A stretch of DNA of 64,000 bases from Candidatus Omnitrophota bacterium (GTDB taxonomy: Bacteria; Omnitrophota; Gorgyraeia; Gygaellales; Profunditerraquicolaceae), in contig JAPLMA010000060.1 of the NCBI GenBank assembly GCA_026387255.1, positions 1 to 64,000 on the forward strand. The letters run 5' to 3'. Shown piece after piece: positions 53,601 to 61,358 of the stretch. A model generated the notes under the pieces. It was not told where the DNA came from. It did not search any database and was given only the letters and a program-made list of their open reading frames with translations. Every line of letters begins with the position of its first letter. The first letter of the stretch is position 1. Made by a program: the position numbers and the translations under genes.

Positions 53601-53926
53601 TAACCATTATGAAATGGCTCATAGTAGATGGAGGTATCTGGAGATTTTATTTTTATAAAAGTACGAAAACCATGACTACCGACAAACTGCCAGGCTTTAT
53701 TCGCGGGAAAAAATTCTAAAATAGCATGGTCTTTATCCTTGATACCAAAACTAGAAATACACTGGCCACGATTAACGTAGAAAACCCACATGGGAATCCC
53801 GTATTTACCAGCAATGCCGGGGAAAAAATTAGCAAAAGGCTTAGCGTAATTATAATTCTCAATTACAAATTCACCTTGTTGATTTAAATAATATTTGGCT
53901 TTCAATTGATTAGTTTTTGTTTTCAT
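50669..53926 (-). CDS. Cellobiose phosphorylase-like giant protein (GH94-related)
   Basis: A 1085-residue cytoplasmic protein without signal peptide. The N-terminal part (GEFVIENYNYAKPFANFFPG, MWVFYVNRGQCISSFGIKDK, DHAILEFFPANKAWQFVGSH) and the later FWTDHWTYNLDLIERYLDLY resemble the large proteins annotated as cellobiose phosphorylase (GH94-like alpha/alpha barrel). Catalytic residues cannot be fixed by eye, so substrate and activity are open. It is the only minus-strand gene. Codons at about residue 385-395 (PSGGIPPEAG) come from a perfect 24-bp palindrome. No ribosome site is evident; a promoter lies just upstream. Confidence 0.62.
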   Translation of the reverse strand: MKTKTNQLKAKYYLNQQGEFVIENYNYAKPFANFFPGIAGKYGIPMWVFYVNRGQCISSFGIKDKDHAILEFFPANKAWQFVGSHGFRTFIKIKSPDTSIYYEPFHNGYTNLKYHTLNSMRMSSSALILEEQNFTLGIKIRIEYFNIPNDTYAGLSRTVSIENTGNKLKDIQLIDGLPQIVPFGTHNFFLKKLGRTIEAWMSIDNLDNDIPFYKLEVDPIDRPEVVHIDGGNFYLSFNFNGTTTKLIRPIVDPETVFGAVTDFSYPSLFLAKSNFTYPSLQITRSKTPSALLLLNLKLLPRTAQTFYSVIGQARDSKTLNQSVKKITKFGYIQKKFAQNNELIAKLKNDIATTSSSKALDCYTSQTYLDNIMRGGYPEVFSRPSLKPSGGIPPEAGKDESAKTVFYLYSRKHGDLERDYNKFVLAPTYFSQGNGNYRDTNQNRRNDVWFNPEIKDENIVFFMNLIQSDGFNPLVIKGENFLLNNNADLIKLLGGMLKKEAIEKLGHFFKKPFTPGELIFFIEENKITVQAPYDELLDIILTSSAKSQEAEHAEGFWTDHWTYNLDLIERYLDLYPEKLHELFFDKKVFSFYDNIELVRPRSEKYLLYNGKPRQLHSLIADAEKKELLAKRLNNPHLLRTLYGSGEIYYTTLMAKLLCLAANKLGSLDPFGVGIEMEANKPNWFDSLNGLPALFGSSSCETFELKRLLKMIRRALENSQANQIEIAEEVAKFIKELANLFAEETFSYWDRSNNAKEEYRHNTRLGFSGNSINIPITDLTSFLDAALKKVEAGLAKAFNQAQGVYYSYFINEVTQYDLVKDHYIKPKKFTQRPAPLFLAGQMHALRLSQELKQAAQLYQATKKSELFDKKLKMYKVTASLNSMPEEIGRCRVFTPGWLENESIWLHMEYKYILELLKTGLIEEFYAEFKNVLIPFQNPQRYGRSILENSSFLVSSAFIDKNLHGNGFVARLSGSTAEFLHIWLVMNIGINPFVLDNHGKLNLEFKPNLAGWMFTKNGKYSFNFLSRILVTYYNPERKNTFGRNAVKIAKIVIFEDHCPTEINSATIPPFLAEKVRSRQVEKIDIFLK
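52744..52767. repeat. Perfect 24-bp palindrome inside phosphorylase-like gene
   Basis: CCTCTGGCG-GGATCC-CGCCAGAGG, its own exact reverse complement, centred on GGATCC like the elements in grpE and dnaK. It is read in frame on the minus strand as PSGGIPPEAG. Confidence 0.9.
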
Positions 53927-53948
53927 TTAAATTAAGTTAATTATCAGT

Positions 53949-53976
53949 ATTTTACACATTTTCCTGGGCTTGTCAA
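53949..53976 (-). promoter_or_regulatory. Promoter of phosphorylase-like gene
   Basis: On the minus strand, TTGACA (plus-strand 53971-53976), a 16-base spacer and TAAAAT (plus-strand 53949-53954). The start codon lies 23 bases beyond the -10. Confidence 0.75.
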
Positions 53977-54000
53977 CTTAATATGTTACGGCTTAAATTA

Positions 54001-54064
54001 CAGCTAAACACATCGCAAATAGCAGCTAAACACATCGTAGGGGTCAGGCATGCCTGACCCCTAC
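54001..54064. repeat. Intergenic palindrome and 15-bp direct repeat
   Basis: CAGCTAAACACATCG occurs at 54001-54015 and 54023-54037. The second copy abuts a perfect 28-bp palindrome at 54037-54064 (GTAGGGGTCAGGCATG and its complement). This palindrome belongs to the same GCATGC-centred family as the two inside gatA. Confidence 0.88.
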
Positions 54065-54098
54065 AGGGATAATTCCATCCCCTTAGCCTAAGCGCTTA

Positions 54099-54127
54099 TT
54101 GACTTTTAAGAGAAAGTTTGTTAAAAT
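54099..54127 (+). promoter_or_regulatory. Extended -10 promoter of gatCAB
   Basis: TTGACT at 54099-54104, a 17-base spacer and TAAAAT at 54122-54127, with TGT before the -10. The gatC ATG at 54149 has ribosome site GGAGGAA. Confidence 0.8.
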
Positions 54128-54148
54128 ATTTATTAATTTGGAGGAACA

Positions 54149-54436
54149 ATGTCAATCGATAAAGAAACAATCAGGCATGTTGCGCATTTAGCGCGTATCG
54201 AGTTGCAGCCTAATGAGTTAGAAAAATTGTTCGGAGAATTGCATGAGATATTAGGTTTTATTGATAAACTTAGCATTTTAAATGTAGAACAGATTAAGCC
54301 TACCAGTCATATTTTACCCATCAGTAACGTGTTGCGGGAAGATGAGCTTCATGTTTCTTTGAATTCGGATAAAGCTTTGGAAAATGCCCCGAGTAAAAAG
54401 GGAAACTTTTTCAGTGTCCCAAAAATAATAGAATAA
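54149..54436 (+). CDS. gatC: Asp-tRNA(Asn)/Glu-tRNA(Gln) amidotransferase subunit C
   Basis: A small subunit that stabilises GatAB. 95 residues, with the family signature RHVAHLARIELQPNELEKL and the C-terminal VLREDELHVSL and NAPSKKGNFFSVPKII. A strong ribosome site and its own promoter head the operon. gatA follows after 2 bases. It indicates indirect amidation for Gln-tRNA and/or Asn-tRNA. Confidence 0.95.
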   Translation: MSIDKETIRHVAHLARIELQPNELEKLFGELHEILGFIDKLSILNVEQIKPTSHILPISNVLREDELHVSLNSDKALENAPSKKGNFFSVPKIIE

Positions 54437-54438
54437 TT

Positions 54439-55896
54439 ATGGAATTAAATCAACTCACTGCTCACGAACTATTGGAAAAACTTAAGGCCCAGCAGACGAC
54501 TCCTGAGGCCATTCTGGACTCGCTTTATGCGCGTATACAGAAAATCGAACCTCAGGTTAAGGCGTATGTTAGAGGGCAGGCATGCCTGCCCTCTACATCA
54601 TCACAGGCAGACCTGCCTTCTGTAGGGGACAGGCATGCCTGTCCCCTACGGGGGTTACCGATTACGATCAAAGATAATATCTGTACTGAAGGATTACCTA
54701 CTGAATGTTGTTCAAAAATCCTCCAGGGTTTTCGTCCACCGTATGATGCTACGGTAATTGATAAATTAAAAAAAAGTGGTGCCGTAATTTTTCCCTTAAA
54801 AGCTAACATGGATGAATTTGCTTTTGGTTCATCTACAGAAAATTCCTATTTTGGGCCAACGCGTAATCCCTGGAATCTAGATTATGTTCCCGGGGGTTCT
54901 TCTGGAGGATCTGCTGCTGCCGTAGCTAGCGATGAAGCGATTTGGGCTTTAGGAAGCGATACCGGCGGTTCAATACGCCAGCCAGCATCTTTTTGCGGAG
55001 TGGTCGGATTAAAACCGACTTATGGACGTGTTTCGCGTTTTGGACTCATTGCTTTTGCTTCCAGCCTTGACCAGATTGGGCCGATCACTAAGGATGTCCA
55101 AGATGCGGCAATTTTAACTGGGCTGATCAGCGGATATGATCCTGGGGATTCAACTTCAGTAAATCAGGATGTTCCAGATTACACTAAAAGCTTAACCGGC
55201 GATATCAAGAATTTAAAGATTGGGATACCTAAAGAGTACTTTATTGCGGGGATGGACGAGGAAGTTAAAACGATTATCCAAGAGGCGGTAAATAAACTTA
55301 AAGATTTAGGCGCACTTGCTAATTCGGTATCCTTGCCGCATACAGAATACGCTGTACCGGTTTACTACATTATCGCTACGGCTGAAGCCAGCTCAAATTT
55401 AGCCCGGTTTGACGGAGTACAATATGGATATCGGGCGAGTTCGGATAATTTAATCCAAATGTATAAATTAACTCGCGCGCAAGGTTTCGGCCAAGAAGCT
55501 AAACGTAGGATCATCTTAGGAACTTTTGTTCTATCGCATGGATATTATGACGCGTATTATTTACGCGCTTTAAAGGTGCGCACACTGATTAAGCAGGATT
55601 TTGATAAAGTTTTTGGCGAATTTGATTGTATCGTTGCTCCAACCTCTCCCACCAGTGCCTTTAAAATTGGCGAAAGGGCCCAGGATCCGCTCTCGATGTA
55701 TCTTTCTGATATCTATACGATATCCGCAAATTTGGCGGGGATACCGGCGATATCTATTCCTTGCGGTTTTACAAAAAAAGGTTTGCCCGTCGGTTTACAG
55801 ATTATGGCTAAACCGTTTAATGAAGCGATGCTTTTTAGAGTAGCGCATACCTTTGAACAAAATACAGATTGGCATAAATTTAAAACCAAACTATGA
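54439..55896 (+). CDS. gatA: Amidotransferase subunit A (glutamyl-tRNA amidotransferase)
   Basis: The glutaminase subunit of the tRNA-dependent amidotransferase. The Ser-cisSer-Lys triad is Lys78 (ITIKDN), Ser154 (GGSSGGSAAAVAS) and Ser178 (GSDTGGSIRQPA). It has 485 residues. The segment about residues 45-69, between KAYV and LRGLPITIKDN, is encoded by two perfect palindromes (54571-54594 and 54622-54649) and reads RGQACLPSTSSQADLPS and so on. In ordinary GatA this is a variable helical linker of about the same length, so the palindromes appear to have replaced it without shifting the catalytic numbering. gatB overlaps by 4 bases. Confidence 0.95.
   Translation: MELNQLTAHELLEKLKAQQTTPEAILDSLYARIQKIEPQVKAYVRGQACLPSTSSQADLPSVGDRHACPLRGLPITIKDNICTEGLPTECCSKILQGFRPPYDATVIDKLKKSGAVIFPLKANMDEFAFGSSTENSYFGPTRNPWNLDYVPGGSSGGSAAAVASDEAIWALGSDTGGSIRQPASFCGVVGLKPTYGRVSRFGLIAFASSLDQIGPITKDVQDAAILTGLISGYDPGDSTSVNQDVPDYTKSLTGDIKNLKIGIPKEYFIAGMDEEVKTIIQEAVNKLKDLGALANSVSLPHTEYAVPVYYIIATAEASSNLARFDGVQYGYRASSDNLIQMYKLTRAQGFGQEAKRRIILGTFVLSHGYYDAYYLRALKVRTLIKQDFDKVFGEFDCIVAPTSPTSAFKIGERAQDPLSMYLSDIYTISANLAGIPAISIPCGFTKKGLPVGLQIMAKPFNEAMLFRVAHTFEQNTDWHKFKTKL
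54571..54649. repeat. Two GCATGC-centred palindromes inside gatA
   Basis: 54571-54594 is a perfect 24-bp palindrome with AGAGGGCAGGCATG as its left half. 54622-54649 is a perfect 28-bp palindrome with GTAGGGGACAGGCATG as its left half. Between them AGGCAG-AC-CTGCCT forms a further small hairpin. All are translated in frame. Related to the intergenic palindrome at 54037-54064. Confidence 0.93.
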
Positions 55897-57320
55897 AATA
55901 TCAAACCGTTATCGGCCTAGAAGTTCATCTGCAGCTCAATACTAAAACTAAAGCATTTTGTGGTTGCTCGACGGATTTCGGAAAAGCCCCTAATTCTAAT
56001 GTTTGTCCGGTCTGCCTGGGGTTTCCCGGTTCACTGCCAGTTTATAATCGGCAGGCTCTAAATTCTGCGATTAAGTTAGCTTTGGCTTTTAACTGTCAAA
56101 TTCAAGAACATACTAAATTTGATCGTAAAAATTATTTTTATCCGGATTTGCCAAAAAATTACCAGATTTCACAATTTGATTTACCATTATCGCGAAACGG
56201 ATATCTGGATATTTATACTCAAAACTTACCTAAGCGTATCGGGATTACCCGGGTGCATTTAGAGGAAGATGCTGGTAAGCTCATTCACGAAACAGGGTGT
56301 AGCCTAGTAGATTTTAATCGTACCGGAATTCCCCTCCTGGAAATTGTCAGCGAGCCGGATTTAAACAGCCCGAGCGAGGCCTTTGATTACCTAAATAGTT
56401 TAAAAAGTATTATTGAATATCTAGATGTATCAGATTGCGATATGGAGAAAGGTTCTTTGCGTTGTGATGCCAATATTTCTTTACGGCTTTTAGGGGCTAA
56501 AGAACTAGGCGTTAAAACCGAACTAAAAAATATGAATTCTTTTAAAGGGGTAAAAGATGCTTTAACTTTTGAGGTAGAGCGCCAAACCCAACTCTTGGAA
56601 ACAAACCAAGAGCTGGTTCAAGAGACCCGGCTTTGGGATGTAGAAAAGGCAGTGACGGTAGTAATGCGCACCAAAGAAGGGGCAAAAGATTATCGATATT
56701 TTCCGGATCCGGATTTAACCGTTTTTATTATTGAGGAATCCATGATTGCTCAGATAAAAGCGCAGTTACCAGAGCTACCTCAGGAAAAAATGCGACGTTT
56801 CGTTAAAGAGTACGGATTAACGGAATATGATGCAAAGATTTTAGTGAGCTCTAAAAATGATGCGCAGTTTGCCGAAAATTGTATTCAGAATTACCCGGGT
56901 GAAGATAAGAAAGAAATAGTTAATTGGTTAATTGGCCCGTTATTATCCGAAGCTAATTTACGAAAAGTAAAATTACATGCGTTAAATCTTAATACAAATG
57001 AATTGATTAGCTTGATTGGTTTTGTGCAACGACAGGAAATTTCCTATCTTTGCGCTAAGAACGTATTAAGCCAGTTGATTGATACTGGCAAAACTACGCA
57101 AGATTTAATTCAGGAAGGTAATTTGCAACAGATATCTAATGCTGATGCACTGTCTGAAGTAATTGAAACAGTTATCCATGAAAATGCAAAATCGGTGAGT
57201 GATTTTAAAGCGGGCAAGACTAACGCACTAATGTATCTGGTTGGACAGGTAATGAAGAAAAGTTCTGGCAAAGCTAATCCTAAAGTGGTCGGAGATTTAG
57301 TAAGGCGGAGGCTGAGTTAA
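55893..57320 (+). CDS. gatB: Amidotransferase subunit B
   Basis: The kinase/amidotransferase subunit that activates Glu- or Asp-tRNA. It has YQTVIGLEVHLQLNTKTKAF, the zinc-associated CGCSTDFGKAPNSNVCPVC, KNYFYPDLPKNYQISQFDLP, IGITRVHLEEDAGKL, and a C-terminal YqeY-like tRNA-binding tail. Its 475 residues are complete. It overlaps gatA by 4 bases and shares one base with the next gene, so gatCAB and the protease gene may be one transcript. Confidence 0.96.
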   Translation: MKYQTVIGLEVHLQLNTKTKAFCGCSTDFGKAPNSNVCPVCLGFPGSLPVYNRQALNSAIKLALAFNCQIQEHTKFDRKNYFYPDLPKNYQISQFDLPLSRNGYLDIYTQNLPKRIGITRVHLEEDAGKLIHETGCSLVDFNRTGIPLLEIVSEPDLNSPSEAFDYLNSLKSIIEYLDVSDCDMEKGSLRCDANISLRLLGAKELGVKTELKNMNSFKGVKDALTFEVERQTQLLETNQELVQETRLWDVEKAVTVVMRTKEGAKDYRYFPDPDLTVFIIEESMIAQIKAQLPELPQEKMRRFVKEYGLTEYDAKILVSSKNDAQFAENCIQNYPGEDKKEIVNWLIGPLLSEANLRKVKLHALNLNTNELISLIGFVQRQEISYLCAKNVLSQLIDTGKTTQDLIQEGNLQQISNADALSEVIETVIHENAKSVSDFKAGKTNALMYLVGQVMKKSSGKANPKVVGDLVRRRLS

Positions 57321-58594
57321 TGCGTAAAAAAATATTTTTTATTTCGTTATTCATTGTGTTTGCATGTATCGGTGTCCGGTTGGGTTTTTCCGAAAATAAA
57401 AAGAAGACCAACGATGAATTGTATAAGCAGATTGAGATATTCTCCGCTACCCTGGCAATTATCCAAAAAGAATATGTGCTTGATACAAAAACTAAAGATT
57501 TAATCTATGGGGCATTAAAAGGCATGCTGGCTTCACTTGATGCGCATAGTCAGTTTATGGATCCGGAAACCTATGAGGAATTAAAAGTAAATACTCAGGG
57601 TAAGTTCGGCGGCCTGGGCATTGAAATTACGATTAAAGATGGTTTGTTAACCGTGATTACGCCAATCCAAGATACACCGGCCTGGAAAGCAGGGATCAAA
57701 GCCAATGATCATATTGTGAAAATTAATGATTCGCTTACCCGCGAGATGCCTCTTACTGATGCGGTTAAAAAAATGCGGGGTAAGCCTGGTGAAGCCGTTA
57801 ATCTTACCATCTTAAGGGATACGGAAAAAAAACTCTTAGATTTTAGAATCACTAGAGAGATGATCAAGATTACCGATATAAAATATGTGCGTATTCTGGA
57901 AAATGGAATTGGCTATATTCGGTTAAGTGAATTTCGTGAAAATACCTTCCTGGAATTAAATAACGCACTAGGTATTCTTTCTAAACAAGGAATGAAAGCA
58001 TTGATTATCGATTTGCGTAATAATCCTGGCGGACTCCTGGATGTTGCGGTCAAGGTAACCGGAAAGTTCTTGGGGCCGAATAAACTGATTGCCTATACGG
58101 CGGGCAGGCACAAAGATCAAAATTTGAAATTTTTCTCCGAAGCTAAAAATACAAACTTAGAGTTGCCACTAGCGATTTTGATTAATGAAGGCTCGGCTTC
58201 CGGAAGCGAGATTGTTGCCGGAGCTTTGCAGGATTATAAACGTGCCATAATTATCGGGAAGAAGTCTTTTGGTAAAGGTTCTGTGCAAACAGTTATTCCC
58301 CTGGAGGATGGGGCAGCTTTGCGTTTAACAACCAGCCATTATTTTACTCCATCCGGTAAGATAATCCAAGGTAACGGGGTTACTCCGGATATCCTAGTAG
58401 AAGAGAATAAACTCCCAAATATCCAGGCTGACCAAGTAACAAACAAAAAATCTGATGAGATATTTGACCAAATCCAGAATGATCAGCCAGTTAATAAATC
58501 AGCAAAAGATACCTTTGACTATAAAGCCGATACGCAACTTATGCGCGCCGTAGATTCTTTAATCGCAATTCAAATATATAAACAAGTCAAGTAA
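57320..58594 (+). CDS. S41 C-terminal processing protease (CtpA-like)
   Basis: An exported or membrane-anchored serine protease of 424 residues. It has an N-terminal hydrophobic signal/anchor (about 4-22) and a PDZ domain (about 90-175) with GGLGIEITIKDGLLTV and TPAWKAGIKANDHIVKIND. The S41 core has LIIDLRNNPGGLL, catalytic Ser in GSASGSEIVAGAL (about 292-296) and Lys319 in SFGKGSVQTVIPL. The start overlaps the gatB stop by one base. It is followed by a deacetylase-like gene, a pairing seen in other bacteria. Confidence 0.92.
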   Translation: MRKKIFFISLFIVFACIGVRLGFSENKKKTNDELYKQIEIFSATLAIIQKEYVLDTKTKDLIYGALKGMLASLDAHSQFMDPETYEELKVNTQGKFGGLGIEITIKDGLLTVITPIQDTPAWKAGIKANDHIVKINDSLTREMPLTDAVKKMRGKPGEAVNLTILRDTEKKLLDFRITREMIKITDIKYVRILENGIGYIRLSEFRENTFLELNNALGILSKQGMKALIIDLRNNPGGLLDVAVKVTGKFLGPNKLIAYTAGRHKDQNLKFFSEAKNTNLELPLAILINEGSASGSEIVAGALQDYKRAIIIGKKSFGKGSVQTVIPLEDGAALRLTTSHYFTPSGKIIQGNGVTPDILVEENKLPNIQADQVTNKKSDEIFDQIQNDQPVNKSAKDTFDYKADTQLMRAVDSLIAIQIYKQVK

Positions 58595-58634
58595 TTCAAA
58601 TATTAATAAATATTCTTAAACTTTTAATAGATAA

Positions 58635-59405
58635 ATGAAAAACAAAACAAGTACGATCCTGATGATTATTTTATTTTTGCTTGTATTTATTGCGCTCATT
58701 CTGATTCCGCTGCATAAAAAAGTACCCGTCAAAAAACCACCACTAGTGCGTGGACGAATTGCTATTGTAATTGATGATTGGGGGTATAGCTTAAATAATC
58801 TTTTGATTATTGAGCAAATAAAACAACCCTTAACTTGCGCGATTTTACCCAACTTGAAAAACTCAAATCCGGTTATGCAAAAATTAAATAATTTAGGTTT
58901 TGAAATAATTTTACATTTACCGATGGAGCCAAAAGAAAAATATAATTTAGAGAACAATACGATTACTTCCGGGATGGATGCTGAGGCAATCGATAAAATT
59001 TTTGCCAAAGACCTATTAAACATTACACTTGCTAAAGGCATATCAAATCATATGGGTTCGCGGATTACTGAAAACATAAAATCCAGTACTCTGGTGATGA
59101 TAGAAGCAAAAAAACGCAAACTATACTTTTTCGATAGTTTTGTAACTAAACAATCTGTCTGCCCTGCTTTAGCTAGTAAAATAAATATTAGATTTGCCAA
59201 AAGGGATGTGTTTTTGGATAATCAGAATGATTTTGAATACATAAAAAAACAACTGACAATATTAAAGAATTTGGCCAGAAAAAAAGGTACCGCCATCGGC
59301 ATCGGACATGACCGTAAAAATACCTTACTTGTATTGAAGGAAATGCTCGGGCAGTTAGAGAAAGAGGGTTATAAATTTGTTTTTCTTTCACAGGTGGTAC
59401 GATGA
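58635..59405 (+). CDS. Divergent polysaccharide deacetylase family protein
   Basis: 256 residues with an N-terminal membrane anchor (about 7-25). The catalytic-like domain has RGRIAIVIDDWGYS at its start, then CAILPNLKNS, EIILHLPMEPKEKYNLEN, SNHMGSRITEN and AIGIGHDRKNTLLVL. These match the divergent polysaccharide deacetylase (YibQ/DUF610) family, presumed to act on envelope glycans in the periplasm; activity is unproven. tsaD overlaps its end by 4 bases. Confidence 0.85.
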   Translation: MKNKTSTILMIILFLLVFIALILIPLHKKVPVKKPPLVRGRIAIVIDDWGYSLNNLLIIEQIKQPLTCAILPNLKNSNPVMQKLNNLGFEIILHLPMEPKEKYNLENNTITSGMDAEAIDKIFAKDLLNITLAKGISNHMGSRITENIKSSTLVMIEAKKRKLYFFDSFVTKQSVCPALASKINIRFAKRDVFLDNQNDFEYIKKQLTILKNLARKKGTAIGIGHDRKNTLLVLKEMLGQLEKEGYKFVFLSQVVR

Positions 59406-60376
59406 TTGTTTTAGGAATTGAGAGCTCTTGCGATGAAACCGGGGTGGCCATTGTTAAGGATGGAAAAAAGGTTTTAGCTAATCTTGTGGCTTCCAGCCTA
59501 AAACTGCATCGACGCCATGGCGGAGTGATTCCGGAGATTGCCTCGCGTATGCAATTGGAAAGTATTGCTGGTATATTTACTAAGGCAATGCGCTGCGCTA
59601 AAATAAAACCTGAACAGATCGATTTGGTTGCGGTGACCACCCATCCCGGCTTGCCTGGGTCACTGATGGTAGGCATCGCTTTTGCCAAAGCACTGGCTTT
59701 AAGTTTAGGCAAGCCAATACTGGGAGTTAATCATATTTATAGCCATGTTTATGCCAATCTTCTTTGTCATGGTAAGATTAAGTTGCCAGTGATAGCCTTA
59801 GTTGTTTCCGGAGGACACACCTCTCTTTTGCATATAAAAGATTTTTCTAAAATTCAAATATTGGGGCAAACTCGAGATGACGCCTGCGGAGAGGCTTTTG
59901 ATAAGGTGGCCAAGCTTATGGGCCTGGGTTATCCGGGAGGGCCTTTAATTGAAAAAATGGCTAAAGGAGGAAATAAGCATAAAATTAAATTTGCTTGTTG
60001 GGAAATGAATTCACAACTGGATTTTAGTTTTAGCGGTATAAAAACTGCGGTTTTATATTATTTAAAGGATAAAAAATCTGGCATTAAATTAAAAAAAGAC
60101 CTGGCGGCTTCTTTTCAGGAAAGCGCCATAAATGTTTTAGTAAAAAAATCTTTACTCGCCTGTAAACGGAAAAACGTTAGGAATCTTTTAATCGGGGGAG
60201 GAGTAGCGGCTAACAGCTGTTTGCGTCAAAAATTCATGGCCAGCGCTAAAGCTGCAGGAATTAACTGTTTTTTCCCGAATATCGATCTCTGTATGGATAA
60301 TGCTGCGATGATTGCTGGTTTTGGAGGCTGTCTTTATAAGCGCGGAGCAAGAAGTGACCTTTATTTAAATATGTAA
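59402..60376 (+). CDS. tsaD: tRNA N6-threonylcarbamoyladenosine transferase TsaD
   Basis: Transfers threonylcarbamoyl to A37 of ANN-decoding tRNAs. Its 324 residues start MIVLGIESSCDETGVAIV. Metal-binding His residues are in HIYSHVYAN, with VSGGHTSLL, GEAFDKVAKLMGLGYPGGP and the GGGVAANSCLRQKF and DNAAMIAGFG motifs. The family fold is the same ASKHA fold as the catalytic half of the carbamoyltransferase at 31891. It overlaps the deacetylase by 4 bases. tsaB and tsaE are not in the window. Confidence 0.96.
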   Translation: MIVLGIESSCDETGVAIVKDGKKVLANLVASSLKLHRRHGGVIPEIASRMQLESIAGIFTKAMRCAKIKPEQIDLVAVTTHPGLPGSLMVGIAFAKALALSLGKPILGVNHIYSHVYANLLCHGKIKLPVIALVVSGGHTSLLHIKDFSKIQILGQTRDDACGEAFDKVAKLMGLGYPGGPLIEKMAKGGNKHKIKFACWEMNSQLDFSFSGIKTAVLYYLKDKKSGIKLKKDLAASFQESAINVLVKKSLLACKRKNVRNLLIGGGVAANSCLRQKFMASAKAAGINCFFPNIDLCMDNAAMIAGFGGCLYKRGARSDLYLNM

Positions 60377-60415
60377 TTAGTTAATGCTGATAAACCCTTT
60401 TAAAAAGGAGGACTT

Positions 60416-60862
60416 ATGCCTACGGATTTACAGATGATCATACGTTTATTGTTAACTTTAGTTTTAAGCGGCTTAATTGGCCTGGAAAGGCAGGTACACC
60501 GCAGAGATGCCGGCCTACGTACACATATATTAGTCGCTTTGGGTAGTTGCCTTATCATGTTGACATCTTTATATGTTTTTGATATATATAAAGATCAGGT
60601 GGCCTTAGATCCCGTGCGTATTGCGGCCGGAGTAGTTACGGGTATTGGTTTTCTTGGCGCCGGTACAATCATTCGGGAATCTGATGGAGTGCGGGGCTTA
60701 ACTACAGCCGCTAGCCTCTGGGTGGTTGCGGGGATTGGTTTAGCGGTGGGAGTGGGTTTCAATAAAATTGCAATTTATACCACGATTCTGGTTTTAATTG
60801 TTTTACATTTTTTACGTTATGTAGAAGCGCCACTTTCAAAGGAGGGTAAACATGGCCTTTAA
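60416..60862 (+). CDS. MgtC/SapB-family membrane protein
   Basis: 148 residues with four hydrophobic segments, including LLLTLVLSGLIGLERQVHRR, LGSCLIMLTSLYVF, GVVTGIGFLGAGTIIRE and LWVVAGIGLAVGVGF. The GLERQ and GFLGAGTI patterns are typical of the MgtC/SapB family. Some members inhibit F1Fo ATP synthase or affect magnesium adaptation; here only family membership is supported. It has a strong ribosome site (AAAAGGAGG). The bactofilin gene overlaps its end by 11 bases. Confidence 0.9.
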   Translation: MPTDLQMIIRLLLTLVLSGLIGLERQVHRRDAGLRTHILVALGSCLIMLTSLYVFDIYKDQVALDPVRIAAGVVTGIGFLGAGTIIRESDGVRGLTTAASLWVVAGIGLAVGVGFNKIAIYTTILVLIVLHFLRYVEAPLSKEGKHGL

Positions 60863-61355
60863 AAAGAATCTGGAGGAAAAAACCTTGGATGTCGATGCTG
60901 CAATGCAGGGGAGTTTAACCTTTAAGGATCCGGTTAATTTGCGGATTAATGGAAAATTTGAAGGCAATCTGGATACCCGGGGTAATTTAACTATCGGCAC
61001 AACGGCCGTAATCAACGCAGATATTATCGGAGATAATATTATTATTGGCGGCCGGGTCAAGGGCAAGATTACTGCTAAAGAGAGACTGACGCTTCTTCCG
61101 CAAGCGATAGTCCAGGGAAATATTTATCCGGCAAAACTTAATATTGCTGAAGGCGCAGTTTTTGAAGGACAGTGCACAATGTTACATGACTTTCTTAATT
61201 CTGAACAGCTGGCCAAATACCTGGAGGTGGAATTAAGCTCGATCATGGAATGGGCTAATTCGGGAAAAGTACCGGCAAGCAAAGAAAATGACGCTTGGAA
61301 ATTTGAACGTAAAGCAATAGATTCCTGGGTAGCTGCAGGTAAAATCGCAAAATAA
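60852..61355 (+). CDS. Bactofilin fused to excisionase-type HTH
   Basis: 167 residues. Residues about 18-105 are a bactofilin beta-helix (GSLTFKDPVNLRINGKFEGN, GTTAVINADIIGDNIIIGGR, VKGKITAKERLTLLPQAIV), which polymerises into cytoskeletal filaments. Residues about 114-165 are a MerR/excisionase-like helix-turn-helix (LNSEQLAKYLEVELSSIMEW, then SGKVPASKENDAWKFERKAI and DSWVA). A filament-former joined to a DNA-binding-type domain is unusual. It is coupled to a second HTH protein with a membrane anchor 3 bases downstream. Confidence 0.82.
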   Translation: MAFKKNLEEKTLDVDAAMQGSLTFKDPVNLRINGKFEGNLDTRGNLTIGTTAVINADIIGDNIIIGGRVKGKITAKERLTLLPQAIVQGNIYPAKLNIAEGAVFEGQCTMLHDFLNSEQLAKYLEVELSSIMEWANSGKVPASKENDAWKFERKAIDSWVAAGKIAK

Positions 61356-61358
61356 AAA

